Of a stretch of DNA of 64,000 bases, positions 32,881-43,300 are shown piece by piece. Numbering within the stretch: position 1 is the stretch's first letter; each line of letters opens with the position of its first letter. The position numbers and the translations under genes are program-made. The notes under the pieces were generated by a model. That model was not told the DNA's origin, did not search any database, and saw only the letters and a program-made list of their open reading frames with translations. The DNA comes from an uncultured Fretibacterium sp. (lineage in GTDB: Bacteria; Synergistota; Synergistia; Synergistales; Aminobacteriaceae): contig CALEPX010000003.1 in the NCBI GenBank assembly GCA_937911045.1, positions 62,001 through 126,000 on the forward strand, read 5' to 3'.

Positions 32881-33888
32881 ATGCTCTACGAAGATTTACT
32901 CGCAAATGTTCCGGAACTCGAAAGCTTACACACACGGAAATTTCGCTGGCTCGTCACCGGATCAGCAGGCTTCATCGGATCGAATCTGGTCGAAGCGTTA
33001 TTATCGCTCAATCAATCCGTAATCGGTCTGGACAATTTCACGACAGGTAAACACGAGAATCTAAAAGCCGCAACGAGAATCAATCCGGGAAATTTCACGC
33101 TCATAAACGGCTCTATTAACGATTTCGAAACTTGCAGACTCGCGACGCAAAATGTCGATTTCGTCCTGCATCACGCAGCGTTAATCTCAGTTCCGGAATC
33201 TTTATCACAGCCGCAGAATTATCACGCAACGAATGCTCAGGGATTCGCAAATATTCTCGAAGCATCAAGAGCAAATCACGCGAAACGAATCATGTACGCG
33301 TCATCAAGCGCAGTCTACGGTGACAGCCCCGAAAATCCCAAACTTGAATCTAAGCTCAATCCGGAAAATTTTCTCTCACCGTACGCTCTGACAAAATACC
33401 TGAACGAACTCAGCGCGAAATTCTACTCGAACGTTTACGGACTGGAATGTGTTGGCTTCAGATACTTCAACGTGTTCGGGCAACGTCAAGACCCAACCGG
33501 AGCATACGCAGCTGTGATTTCTAAATGGGTCGATTGCGTGAAAAATTCTGAAATTCCTGTGATATTCGGTGACGGAAAAGCTACTCGGGATTTCTGCTCA
33601 GTTCAGAATATCGTGATTGCGAATTTGCTGGCAGCTCTTGCTCCGAACGTATCCGGGAAAGTTTTCAATATAGGCTGCGGAATCGAGACAAGTCTTAGCG
33701 AATTGCTCCGGATAATTTACAAGATATTTGCACCGGCTCAGGAATTGCGCGTGAATTACGAATCACCCAGAGCAGGCGATATTATGCGATCCTGTGCGGA
33801 TATATCGCTCGCGAGAAAATATTTGCATTATGAACCAATCGTGTCACTCGAAACAGGCTTAAAATTTTTGAAAGAGAGTTTAGCTTAA
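32881..33888 (+). CDS. NAD-dependent epimerase, WbpP/TviC-like UDP-GlcNAc 4-epimerase
   Basis: A 335-residue extended short-chain dehydrogenase. The NAD site is TGSAGFIGSNLVEAL (residues 26-40), and the catalytic set is S141-S143 with Y168 and K172 (SPYALTKYLNE). The N-terminal lead (LLANVPELE...RKFRWLVTGSAG) and VVGLDNFTTG-like stretch match WbpP/TviC, which interconvert UDP-GlcNAc(A) and UDP-GalNAc(A) for surface polysaccharides. The Ser-rich SSSAVYGD motif is conserved. It lies 1 nt after greA and 1 nt before hemB, away from any glycan cluster. Exact substrate is inferred. Confidence 0.88.
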   Translation: MLYEDLLANVPELESLHTRKFRWLVTGSAGFIGSNLVEALLSLNQSVIGLDNFTTGKHENLKAATRINPGNFTLINGSINDFETCRLATQNVDFVLHHAALISVPESLSQPQNYHATNAQGFANILEASRANHAKRIMYASSSAVYGDSPENPKLESKLNPENFLSPYALTKYLNELSAKFYSNVYGLECVGFRYFNVFGQRQDPTGAYAAVISKWVDCVKNSEIPVIFGDGKATRDFCSVQNIVIANLLAALAPNVSGKVFNIGCGIETSLSELLRIIYKIFAPAQELRVNYESPRAGDIMRSCADISLARKYLHYEPIVSLETGLKFLKESLA

Positions 33889-33889
33889 C

Positions 33890-34879
33890 ATGACAGAACT
33901 TACCAGACGCCCAAGACGCTTGAGAATTACGAAATCTATTCGCGACTTAGTCAGTGAGACGAGACTTTCAAGCAAAATGCTAATATACCCGATTTTCGTT
34001 CGTGAGGGCAAAAACATAATCGAGAACATCGACGCAATGCCCGGGCAAAAACGCTACAGTCCGGATAAATTACCCGAAATTCTTGAACGTGTTGCTGCGA
34101 AAAATATCGGCGGAATTTTGCTGTTCGGGATTCCGGATAAAAAAGACGAATGCGCTAGTGCAGCTTGGGACGAAAACGGCGTGATACAGAATGCGATGCG
34201 AGTTGCGAAAAAATATTTCCCGGATTTGACGATTATCGGCGACGTTTGCATGTGCGAATACACAAGTCACGGTCACTGCGGCATAATCAAGAACGTCAAC
34301 GGTGAAAATATTATCGACAATGATTCATCTCTGGAATTTTTGGCGAGAATTGCTCTGTCTCAGGCTCAAGCTGGTGCGGACATAATCGCTCCGTCGGACA
34401 TGATGGACGGGCGTGTTGCTGCGATTCGCTCAAAACTTGACGAGAACGGATTCATTAACACTCCGATACTTTCGTACGCCGTGAAATATGCTTCGTCATT
34501 TTACGGACCGTTCCGTGAAGCTGCTGGTTCTGCGCCGGCGTTCGGTGATCGAAAAACTTACCAGATGGATTTCCGCAACGTTCGTGAAGCTGTGAAAGAA
34601 GCTTTGTTAGACATCGACGAGGGAGCTGACATGTTAATCGTAAAACCTGCGTTGGCATATCTCGACGTTTTGAAGAGCGTTCGTGAAAAAACTTTCGTGC
34701 CAGTTGCTGCGTACTCAGTCAGTGGCGAATATTCCATGATAAAAGCTGCTGCTATGAACGGCTGGCTGAATGAACAGAACGTCGTTACAGAAAGCGCGTT
34801 CTCGATTGCAAGAGCCGGAGCTGATATGATAATCACGTATTTTGCACTTGAACTCGCGGATTGGATTAGAAATTTTTAG
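33890..34879 (+). CDS. hemB: Porphobilinogen synthase (delta-aminolevulinate dehydratase)
   Basis: A 329-residue HemB that condenses two 5-aminolevulinates to porphobilinogen for haem, sirohaem and cobalamin. Catalytic lysines are K199 (SYAVKYASSFYGPFREAAGS) and K252 (MLIVKPALAYLDV). Cys120, Cys122 and Cys130 (DVCMCEYTSHGHCG) form the zinc site, so this is the zinc-dependent type. The C-terminal PVAAYSVSGEYSMIKAA is conserved. Other haem genes are not adjacent. It may supply cobalamin synthesis, given cbiB in the same window. Confidence 0.97.
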   Translation: MTELTRRPRRLRITKSIRDLVSETRLSSKMLIYPIFVREGKNIIENIDAMPGQKRYSPDKLPEILERVAAKNIGGILLFGIPDKKDECASAAWDENGVIQNAMRVAKKYFPDLTIIGDVCMCEYTSHGHCGIIKNVNGENIIDNDSSLEFLARIALSQAQAGADIIAPSDMMDGRVAAIRSKLDENGFINTPILSYAVKYASSFYGPFREAAGSAPAFGDRKTYQMDFRNVREAVKEALLDIDEGADMLIVKPALAYLDVLKSVREKTFVPVAAYSVSGEYSMIKAAAMNGWLNEQNVVTESAFSIARAGADMIITYFALELADWIRNF

Positions 34880-34891
34880 GGGGTATATCTC

Positions 34892-35770
34892 GTGAGAAAA
34901 ATTTTTTGCGCGTTAATTTTGCTGGCGATCTTTGCAGGATTTTCCGGAGCTGCGGCAATGACCAGACAAGTTATCAAATTCGGAATGATAACAAAACTCA
35001 ACACAACCGAAGAACAATTCACCGAAACTTGGCAGAAAACTTTCGCGCCACGTAACGAAGATTTGAGCGTAATCGTGAAATTTTACGATAATCTTACGGC
35101 TATGCAAATGGCTATGAATGCAGGCGAAATTAACCAGATGGTCTTGCCCGAACCGACTGCTCAATACATGCTCAATCAAAACAGCGATTACGAATCAGTT
35201 TTAGTATTGCGTTCAAAAGGCATGGGATTGTCTTTCGGATTTCGTGAGGATAGCAGGAAGCTTCGTGACGAGTTCAACACAGCTTTGCAAGAATTGCGCG
35301 AATCTTGGACGCTGCCGGCAATCGAAGGAATGTATATTTCGTCATCAGGCGTGAAAGATCCCGAACCGGTCAAGTTTGCGAATTTCGAAAATGCTGAGAC
35401 AATACGAGTTGCTGTTACCGGAGATTTGCCGCCGATTGATTACATTGCTCCCGATGGAACTCCAGAAGGATTTAACACGGCGGTCTTGGCTGAAGTTGCG
35501 AAATTTTTGCACAAGAACGTCAAGCTGGTTAATATTGACTCTGGCGCGAGAACTGCGGCATTGGCTTCGAAACGTGTCGATGTTGTCTTCTGGTACGAGG
35601 TCGATAAAACTTCGGAATTTCAGGCGGACATTCCGGACGGAGTAATAATTTCTGAGCCGTATTACGAATGGGAGAAATTCATTCACGTCAAGAAAGCTCT
35701 CAAGAAAACGCAATCGTCTCAGAACTGGAATATTAATCGCAGCCTCATGGACATGTTGTTCTCATGGTGA
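34892..35770 (+). CDS. Exported solute-binding protein (family 3-like), unusual half-domain arrangement
   Basis: A 292-residue protein with a signal peptide (residues 1-20, KIFCALILLAIFAGFSGAAA). The last ~130 residues resemble the start of a type 3 periplasmic binding domain (ETIRVAVTGDLPPIDYIAPDGTPEGFNTAVLAEVAKFL ... GARTAALASKRVDVVFW). The first ~130 residues look like the other half of such a domain (VKFYDNLTAMQMAMNAGEINQMVLPEPTAQYML). It may be a circular or tandem arrangement, or a truncated two-module protein. GTG start with AGGGGG 8 nt upstream; no transport permease is nearby, so ligand and partner are unknown. Confidence 0.68.
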   Translation: MRKIFCALILLAIFAGFSGAAAMTRQVIKFGMITKLNTTEEQFTETWQKTFAPRNEDLSVIVKFYDNLTAMQMAMNAGEINQMVLPEPTAQYMLNQNSDYESVLVLRSKGMGLSFGFREDSRKLRDEFNTALQELRESWTLPAIEGMYISSSGVKDPEPVKFANFENAETIRVAVTGDLPPIDYIAPDGTPEGFNTAVLAEVAKFLHKNVKLVNIDSGARTAALASKRVDVVFWYEVDKTSEFQADIPDGVIISEPYYEWEKFIHVKKALKKTQSSQNWNINRSLMDMLFSW

Positions 35771-35783
35771 TATAACACGCAAG

Positions 35784-35858
35784 AATCTCCCGAGGATTTC
35801 TCAGATTTAGAATCAGAATCAGATTTGAACGTCATAAATTTCTTCGGGAGATTTTACG
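35784..35858 (+). terminator. Long-loop hairpin after the solute-binding protein gene
   Basis: A perfect 10-bp stem (AATCTCCCGA and TCGGGAGATT) with a ~49-nt loop, followed by TTTTACG. The loop is long for a terminator but the position, just past the stop, fits one. Confidence 0.6.
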
Positions 35859-35863
35859 CAACA

Positions 35864-35896
35864 AACCCCCGTCCCGAAATTTCCCGAAACGAGGGT
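35864..35896 (-). terminator. Hairpin at the end of the ter operon
   Basis: ACCCCCGT pairs with ACGAGGGT (one mismatch) around a 16-nt loop; on the minus strand it is followed by TTTGTTG. It lies 15 nt past the terA stop. Confidence 0.55.
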
Positions 35897-35910
35897 CTTG
35901 TCATTCACAA

Positions 35911-36993
35911 TTATTTTCGCCCGTGTCGCCAGTTCAATCCCCAGCCGTAATTTTTGTCCATCGATTCCTGACCGTCGAAAAATTCCGTGAGATTCTCAAT
36001 GCTGAATGTGTTAGCATCAATTCGCTCGAACATCTCAACCGCACAGATTCGTTGCTTCGTGTCAAAATCGCTGATCGGAATAACAACGTCGCCGCTCTCC
36101 GCACACGTCAGCTTCACAAGCCCGTCAACTTCCTGCCAATTCGCAGCACCTTCGTAAATGAACGCGTAAATCAACGCACGCTTAATCTCTGGAAGCTTCA
36201 GGCAATTTATTCGAAGCGTCTCACCCGCACGAGTATCGCCCGTTCGATCATCGCCATCAAGCGCAATATACGGCGGATAATCCAGACTTCCTAAATCACG
36301 ACCCAACGCTTGAATACAGCCCCGCACTCCGGTTCGCAATTCGTACAGACAGCCAACATCCAGATCAATCGCCGATTTGAACAACGATTTTTTGACACGA
36401 TTCCAGCTCAGATTTATCACAATTTCACTCGTAATCTTCGGGGTAATCGCAATCGTCAGTTTCTCGCCCTTCCGCAAATTCACAACGCCCTCTGGATTCT
36501 TAATCGGAGGTTCTGGCAGCTCAGTCAGTCCGTAAAATTTCATCAAGCCAGGCACGCCATCATTGAATCCGGACGCTACACAAGCAACTCGCCATTCGTC
36601 ACTAAGATTCTTCCTGTAAATTTCGCCCGAGATAATCGCACGCTCCGACGAAAAATCTGAACCCGTCAAATCCACACTCAAGCAAATTTCCCCGTCCTGA
36701 CAAATTCGCAACGAATGAGATTTAATCTCGCCCATGCTTCCAGATTGAATCCCGACTGCAAAAACGATCTTGAAAATATCCGCGCAATTCTTGAGATTTA
36801 GCCTGAATCCGGACTTGGAATTTTCAGCAGCGTTTCGAGCTTTGGAATCATTCTCAGAAATTCCCAGACACAAATTCTCGCACGAAAAATTACCGGAATT
36901 TGCTTCCGTGAGCATCTCGACATCAAATTCGCGCGTAACGTCGAGATATTTACTCAGCTTGTCACGCTGTCCCTTCTGAAATTGAGCCGACAT
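35911..36993 (-). CDS. terA: TerA-like protein (two TerD-type domains)
   Basis: A 360-residue cytoplasmic protein with two TerD-like beta-sandwich domains. The first (about residues 20-170) has VFAVGIQSG and ERAIISGEIYRKN...VASGFNDG. The second has INLSWN, AIDLDVGCLYELRTGVRGCIQALG, PPYIALDGDDRTGDTRAGETLRIN and YAFIYEGAANWQEVDG, which is characteristic of TerA. Ter proteins bind Ca2+ and are linked to stress, tellurite and phage resistance; the mechanism is not settled. It is the last gene of ATPase-terD-terA, 2 nt behind terD. Confidence 0.9.
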   Translation of the reverse strand: MSAQFQKGQRDKLSKYLDVTREFDVEMLTEANSGNFSCENLCLGISENDSKARNAAENSKSGFRLNLKNCADIFKIVFAVGIQSGSMGEIKSHSLRICQDGEICLSVDLTGSDFSSERAIISGEIYRKNLSDEWRVACVASGFNDGVPGLMKFYGLTELPEPPIKNPEGVVNLRKGEKLTIAITPKITSEIVINLSWNRVKKSLFKSAIDLDVGCLYELRTGVRGCIQALGRDLGSLDYPPYIALDGDDRTGDTRAGETLRINCLKLPEIKRALIYAFIYEGAANWQEVDGLVKLTCAESGDVVIPISDFDTKQRICAVEMFERIDANTFSIENLTEFFDGQESMDKNYGWGLNWRHGRK

Positions 36994-36995
36994 CG

Positions 36996-37580
36996 CTAGA
37001 CTTCAACCCCGAAATTCTGGCACAGTGCGCGCAATCCTCCGTTGAAACCTGAGCCGATCGCGTTGAATTTCCATTCGCCGGATTTCCGGTAAATTTCCCC
37101 GACTACTACGGCCGTCTCAAGTGAAAAATCCTCGCCCAAATCGTATCGCACAACTTCCTGATTCGAACTCAAATCTACGACTCGAATATACGCGTTCGAA
37201 ACTTGTCCGAAATTCTGCTTGCGTTCTGTAGCGTCATGAATCGTCACGGTGAATGCGACTTTTTCGATATTAGCCGGAATCTTTGTCAAATCAACCTGAA
37301 TTTGCTCATCGTCTTCTGCATCACCGTCCGCACCCGTCAAGTTATCGCCCATGTGCTGAACCGCTCCGGAATTATGCTCCAGATTGTTATAAAACACGAA
37401 ATCGTAATCGTCACGAACTTTGTCATTCGCCGCCAACAAAAACGCGCACGCATCAAGATCGAAATCATATCCGCCATCGTATTTCTTCGTGTCCCAGCCA
37501 AGACCAACCATGATCTTCGTTAATTGGGGATTGTCCTTTGTTAAATCAACACGCTGACCTTTGTCGAGATTTACTGCCAT
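36996..37580 (-). CDS. terD: TerD-family calcium-binding stress protein
   Basis: A 194-residue canonical TerD protein. The Ca2+-binding loops are visible in DFDLDACAFLL and YNNLEHNSGAVQHMGDNLTGADGDAEDDEQIQVDL, and AVVVGEIYRKSGEWKFNAIGSGFNGGLRAL closes the domain. GGAG lies about 9 nt before the ATG. It sits between a P-type ATPase and terA on one strand, which suggests a joint role in divalent-cation handling or membrane stress. Confidence 0.95.
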   Translation of the reverse strand: MAVNLDKGQRVDLTKDNPQLTKIMVGLGWDTKKYDGGYDFDLDACAFLLAANDKVRDDYDFVFYNNLEHNSGAVQHMGDNLTGADGDAEDDEQIQVDLTKIPANIEKVAFTVTIHDATERKQNFGQVSNAYIRVVDLSSNQEVVRYDLGEDFSLETAVVVGEIYRKSGEWKFNAIGSGFNGGLRALCQNFGVEV

Positions 37581-37608
37581 AATTTATCACTCCTGTTTAG
37601 GTTTAGAT

Positions 37609-40209
37609 TTAGAAAATTTTCCGTAAAATCTTACGCACTACATCTATGGGCACAACTACAAACGCAAGCAACGCACATGTCAACCACGAACTCGCGCTCA
37701 ATGCTTCCACACTCAAAACTTCGCCGCCAAACGTCACGAATAAATACTGCATTAACAATATTGCAAGCATAACGATTATGAAATTCCAGTTCCGGAAAAT
37801 TCCTTCGAACGGATTCACGTGTTCTGTTCGAGCGTTCAATCCGTTGAAAGTTATCGCCATCATGAACGTCGCGAATAACGCAGATTTCAGATACGTTACG
37901 TCAACTTCACCGAACATATTCCGGACACACGGCAAGAATAATATCGCTAAACACACGAACGTAATATAACCCGCACTAATCAAAATTTCTATCATCATTG
38001 ATTTCGTAACGATGCTTTCATCTCTGGGAACTGGTTTGTCGCGCATGTATTCTTTCAACGCCGGTTCACTTCCGAACGCAATCGCCGCTAACGTATCCAT
38101 AGCAAGATTTATCAGCAACAACTGTATGACCGTCAAGACAACATTCTCGCCCAACATCGGTGCTAAGAAACATATCAACACCGCCGCAACATTCACCGTC
38201 AACTGGAATATCAGGAACTTGCGAATGCTCTTGAACATCGTGCGTCCGTACAAAATCGCCTTTGCTATCGACGAGAAATTATCGTCCAAAATCGTAATAT
38301 CTCCGGCTTCTTTCGCAACTTCTGTTCCAGAACCCATCGCGAATCCAACGTCAGCTTTCTTCAATGCGGGCGAATCATTCACGCCGTCACCTGTCATTCC
38401 GACAACGAGATTCAATTCCTGAGCAATTTTCACGAGCCTGCTCTTATCCGTAGGCAATGCACGCGCAATCACTCGCAAATTCGGCAGAATCTTTTTCAAC
38501 TCGTCATCGGATTTTTCAGCCATTTCACTCGAAGTCATCGCGACATCTTCAGGTCTCGAAATCAATCCGGCTTCTTTCGCAATCGCAACAGCAGTTTCTT
38601 TTCTATCGCCCGTGACCATCACAACCTGAATCGACGCGTTACGAACTTCCTGAATCGCATCGACGGCTTCTTTGCGGACATTATCGCGAATACTCAGAAC
38701 GCAAACTAACGCAATTTTTTCACCGGAACTTTTCGCGACTGCTAATAATCTCATTGATCTCGCAGCCTGATTGTTCATGTACTCAGCCAGAGAATTTTTC
38801 CCGGATTCCGTGAACTCGCAAATATTTCCGTTCTCGTCAAGATACGAATCACATTCAGCGATTAATCTCTCCGGAGCACCTTTCAAGAACGTGATTCTCT
38901 CGCCATTCTGATTCATGATTACGTGTGAGCGTTTCTTGCTGGAATCAAACGCGCCAAATTCCACAACCTGAGATTTCTGAGCCTGAAGCTGATCCGCAAC
39001 GTTGGATTTTATCAAGAACGACATCAACGCACGATCCGTACTGTTTCCGCCGATTACGCTGCCATCGTCACCCGGAGCAGAACTGTTATTAACGCCCGTT
39101 CCCGTTATAATATCCGCGCGCAATTTCTCTGGAATATTTTGCAGGCTGTCGAACATTCTCAAATTTCCAGACGCAATTTCCGTGACTGATAATCTGCCTT
39201 CTGTGATTGTTCCGGTTTTGTCGCTGAATAATATGCTAAGACTTCCGGCAGTTTCGAGACCGTTAATCTTGCGAACCAAAACGTTATCCTTCGCCATTCG
39301 CAAACTCTGGAACGAAAGCAAAATCGACGTCAACATCGGCAGACCTTCAGGAACTGCGCAAACTATAATCGTAACAGCAACTGTGATCGCGTCAATCAAT
39401 AATCGGATCCATTCATAGAATCCGTTCGGCAAATTCCCAGTCAAAAACGTTCTCGCCAAAATTCCCGCAACTATCGCAGCAGCTCCGACGTAACCAAAAG
39501 TCGAAATCTGTCCGGCAAGTTTTCGCAATTTCACCTGCAACGGAGTTTCACGTGTTTCCTCCTGAACTTCGAGAGCCAATTCCCCGAACAAAGTCTTATC
39601 GCCAACAACGCGAACTTCCATGTAAGCTTCTCCGCCACAAACGACCGTTCCGCGATAAACATAGTATTTATTCAGCAGATCTTTCTTGTCAAACGTAATC
39701 GAATCATTTTCGAGCGTAATTTTCTCAGCTTCTTCAGTTTCACCGTTCAACGCAGCCTGATCAACTTTCAATTCGCCCTGAATAATCACACCGTCAGCAG
39801 GAATTTTGTCGCCAGCCTGAAGAAATATCACGTCACCAGTAACAACTTCGCTAACGTGAATCTCTCGCAAATTTCCGTCACGAATCACTTTTGTCATTTC
39901 GCGGGCTTCTTCTTCGGCTTTGAGAGCTGAGGCTTTACCCTCCTGTTTATTCTCGCTTATCGACGCGACGCCGTTTGCAATCAATATCGCGACCAATATT
40001 CCGACTGGCTCGAACCATTCAGCCTGACCCATGAAAAATAACACGACCTGAATCACAAGCGCGACCATCAAGATTATTATCATCGGATCAGTGAAGCCTT
40101 CGAGAATTTTTTTCCAGAGCGGATCGGGTGGAATTTGTGTCAGAGTATTTGCTCCGAATTTTGCGCGGTTCTCTTGAACCTGACTTTCTGATAAACCATT
40201 CAACTTCAT
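37609..40209 (-). CDS. P-type cation ATPase, probably Ca2+ (PMCA/SERCA-like)
   Basis: An 866-residue P2-type ATPase. It has ten predicted membrane helices, the actuator motif LNGETEEAEK (TGE replaced by NGE-T spacing, residues 154-163), the ion-binding VPEGLPM (residues 286-292), the phosphorylation site D330-KTGT and the hinge MTGDGVNDSPALKKADVGFAMG. The N-terminal LSESQVQENRAKFGANTL is the cation-ATPase start. Sequence layout fits Ca2+ pumps; the exact ion is inferred. AAGGGAA precedes the ATG. It heads the ATPase-terD-terA operon and diverges from purL. Confidence 0.93.
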   Translation of the reverse strand: MKLNGLSESQVQENRAKFGANTLTQIPPDPLWKKILEGFTDPMIIILMVALVIQVVLFFMGQAEWFEPVGILVAILIANGVASISENKQEGKASALKAEEEAREMTKVIRDGNLREIHVSEVVTGDVIFLQAGDKIPADGVIIQGELKVDQAALNGETEEAEKITLENDSITFDKKDLLNKYYVYRGTVVCGGEAYMEVRVVGDKTLFGELALEVQEETRETPLQVKLRKLAGQISTFGYVGAAAIVAGILARTFLTGNLPNGFYEWIRLLIDAITVAVTIIVCAVPEGLPMLTSILLSFQSLRMAKDNVLVRKINGLETAGSLSILFSDKTGTITEGRLSVTEIASGNLRMFDSLQNIPEKLRADIITGTGVNNSSAPGDDGSVIGGNSTDRALMSFLIKSNVADQLQAQKSQVVEFGAFDSSKKRSHVIMNQNGERITFLKGAPERLIAECDSYLDENGNICEFTESGKNSLAEYMNNQAARSMRLLAVAKSSGEKIALVCVLSIRDNVRKEAVDAIQEVRNASIQVVMVTGDRKETAVAIAKEAGLISRPEDVAMTSSEMAEKSDDELKKILPNLRVIARALPTDKSRLVKIAQELNLVVGMTGDGVNDSPALKKADVGFAMGSGTEVAKEAGDITILDDNFSSIAKAILYGRTMFKSIRKFLIFQLTVNVAAVLICFLAPMLGENVVLTVIQLLLINLAMDTLAAIAFGSEPALKEYMRDKPVPRDESIVTKSMMIEILISAGYITFVCLAILFLPCVRNMFGEVDVTYLKSALFATFMMAITFNGLNARTEHVNPFEGIFRNWNFIIVMLAILLMQYLFVTFGGEVLSVEALSASSWLTCALLAFVVVPIDVVRKILRKIF

Positions 40210-40260
40210 GAAAACATTCCCTTCTCTTGAGAATAATATGCTAATAATAGCTAATAATAT

Positions 40261-40290
40261 TTGTAATGCAATTTCGTTTTATTATACAAT
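40261..40290 (+). promoter_or_regulatory. Sigma-70 promoter of purL
   Basis: TTGTAA (40261-40266) and TACAAT (40285-40290) are 18 nt apart. Transcription would begin near 40297, leaving a 20-30 nt leader before the purL start and placing the upstream in-frame ATG codons (40208 and 40238) outside the message. Confidence 0.6.
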
Positions 40291-40315
40291 TTGCGTAAAT
40301 TTTTCAATAACGGAG

Positions 40316-43300
40316 TTGTTTAACATAATATCAAGAATTTACGTCGAACGCAGATTTGGCGAAACTTTGGAAGCAGATTCACTTTCTCATGAAGTCAGGA
40401 ATATTCACGGACTCGAAAATCTGGAGAAATTACGAATTTTGAATCGCTATGACATTCAGGGCTTGGATTCCGAAATGCTGGACAAAAGCAAGTTCGCAAT
40501 TTTCGCAGACCCATGCACGGATATTTTGCGTAAAAATTTGCCCGATGATTACGACGAGATTATCGCCGTAGAATTTTTGCCCGGACAATTCGATCAACGC
40601 GCCGATGCTGCCGAACAATGCGCCGGATTATTATTCGGATTCAGACCTGTTATCAAGACCGCGAAAATATACTTGCTCTACGGGAAGAATCTCGACACAA
40701 ACGCATTCAGGAAATTCATAATCAATCCAGTCGAAGCACGTGAAGCAAATCTGGAAAATTATGATTCACTCGAAACAAATTATCCAGTTCCAGAGAATAT
40801 CAAGACAATAACGAATTTCCGCAATTTTGACGATGACGCACTTGCGAAATTTTTGCACGAACGCGAACTCGCAATGAATCTCGAAGATCTGAAATGCTGC
40901 CGCGAATTTTTCAGGGGAGAATCCCGTGACCCAACTGTATCCGAAATAAAAGTTCTCGACACGTACTGGTCAGATCATTGCAGGCATACGACGTTCCTAA
41001 CGCAAATCGATCGAGCTGAAATTCTGGACTCAAGCGTGAAAGCCTCGTTCGAAAATTATCTGGAGGTCAAACGCGAACTTAAACAAGCACAAGAATCAGC
41101 AAAACCTGTTACGTTAATGGAAATAGCGACGATTGCAGCGAAATATCTACGTGCGAAAAATCTGCTGCCGGATCTGGTCGAGAGCGAAGAGAATAACGCT
41201 TGTACCGTACGGATCAAAATTCATGACGAGCCTTGGCTGCTGTTATTCAAGAACGAAACTCACAATCACCCGACAGAAATCGAACCGTTCGGTGGTGCGG
41301 CGACTTGTATCGGCGGAGCTATTCGTGATCCGTTATCTGGGCGCGCGTACGTGTATCAGGCAATGAGAATCACCGGTGCAGCGAATCCCTATGAAAAACC
41401 AATGCCCGGGAAATTACCCCAAAAATCTATCACGACTAAAGCAGCAGCAGGTTACAGTTCATACGGAAATCAGATCGGAATCCCAACAGGATTAGTAAAC
41501 GAAATTTATCACGAATCTTACGCAGCAAAACGTCTCGAAGTCGGTGCAGTTATCGCGGCAGCTCCGGAGAAAAACGTAATTCGAGAAACGCCTAAATCCG
41601 GAGATCTGATTCTTTTACTCGGCGGAAAAACTGGTCGTGATGGAATCGGCGGCGCGACTGGCTCATCAGTTTCACACACGTCCAGCTCAATCGAAACTTG
41701 TGGCGCGGAAGTTCAGAAAGGCAATGCTCCTGAAGAACGAAAATTGCAGCGATTATTCCGGAATGAAAAATTCACGCGGCTTGTGAAAAAATGCAACGAT
41801 TTCGGCGCGGGCGGTGTGAGTGTAGCTGTCGGAGAACTTGCGGACGGTTTGGAAATTAATCTGGATTCTGTGCCGTTGAAATACGCGGGTCTTGACGGGA
41901 CTGAAATTGCTGTGAGCGAATCTCAGGAACGAATGGCTATAGTAATTGCTCCTGAAAATCTCGAAGCTGTGAAAAATCTTTCTGAATCCGAAGATGTTCA
42001 AGCTACGGTGATTGCGCGTGTGAATGATTCCGGACGCATGAAAATGTTCTGGCGCGGAGTTGAGATTGTGAATTTGTCGCGAGAGTTCATAAATTCCAAC
42101 GGTGCGAAACGTCACATAAACGTCAGCGTGAAAGATTTCTCAGAGAATCACGAAGCTAAAATTGCGAATCACGAATCATTTGCTGAGAATTTGCGTAGAG
42201 TTCTTTCTGATATAAATGTCGCTTCAAAGCGCGGATTATGTGAGAGATTTGACTCGACTGTCGGAGCTGGCAGCGTATTGATGCCGTTCGGAGGAAAATT
42301 GCAGCTGACACCCTCACAAGCTATGGCAGCGAAAATTCCTGTGTTAAATCGCGAGCATAATATATGTTCGGTTATGTCGTGGGGATTCGATCCGTATATT
42401 TCTGAGCGTTCACCGTTCAACGGAGCGTATCTGGCAGTTGTAGAATCTCTGGCGAAACTTGCTGTAACTGGTGCGGATTTGCGAAAATGCTGGCTGACGT
42501 TTCAGGAATATTTCGGGAAACCTGAGAATGATCCTGAGCGTTGGGGATTGCCGTTTGCTGCATTACTCGGAGCGTTTCAGGCACAGTTGGATTTCGAAGT
42601 TGCTGCGATTGGCGGCAAAGATTCCATGAGCGGGACTTTCAAGACGCATGACGGGAAAATTCTTGACGTTCCTCCGACGTTGATTTCGTTTGCAGTTTCG
42701 TTGGGAGATGCCGGGAAAATAATTTCGCCTGAGTTCAAAAATTCCGGGTCGAAAGTTGTGTTGTTAAGTCCGGAATATTCGCGTGAAAATCCGGATCTTC
42801 CCGAGAAAGATTCTATGCGTGAAATTCTGTCGCAAGTTCAGGAGCTGATTCACTCAGGGAAAGTTATTTCAGCCTCGACGCCGTGTTTCGGAGGGATTGC
42901 AGCGATGATCTTCAAAATGTGTCTGGGAAATAATTTCGGATTCAGCTTCACTTGTAACAGCAATCTGGATTTATTCGGCAATCGTCGCGGAGAATTTGTT
43001 CTTGAGTTGAGCGATTCTGATCTTGATTTGGGCGTTGAAATTGGGCGTGTAATTTCTGAGCCGGAGATTATTTTTGCGAATGAGCGTGTGAAGCTCGAAG
43101 ATTTGTCTATGATATACGACAATGTTCTCGAAAAAATTTTTCCGGTGAAAGCTCCTGGCGAAAATTCGATCACGATCCCAAAACTTGAGAACACGAATCA
43201 TAAACCGAAGCCCATGCCCCAAATCGCGATTCACAACACGAAGCCTAAATTTCTGATTCCGGTTTTCAACGGCACGAACTGCGAATACGAGACTGCGCGC

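Noticed and set aside
40208..40315. Upstream extension of purL to ATG codons at 40208 or 40238
   Set aside because: These residues are not similar to PurL and the likely purL promoter lies inside this stretch.
40210..40316. A Mn2+ (yybP-ykoY) riboswitch before the P-type ATPase
   Set aside because: The divergent gap is too short and shows none of the conserved stems.
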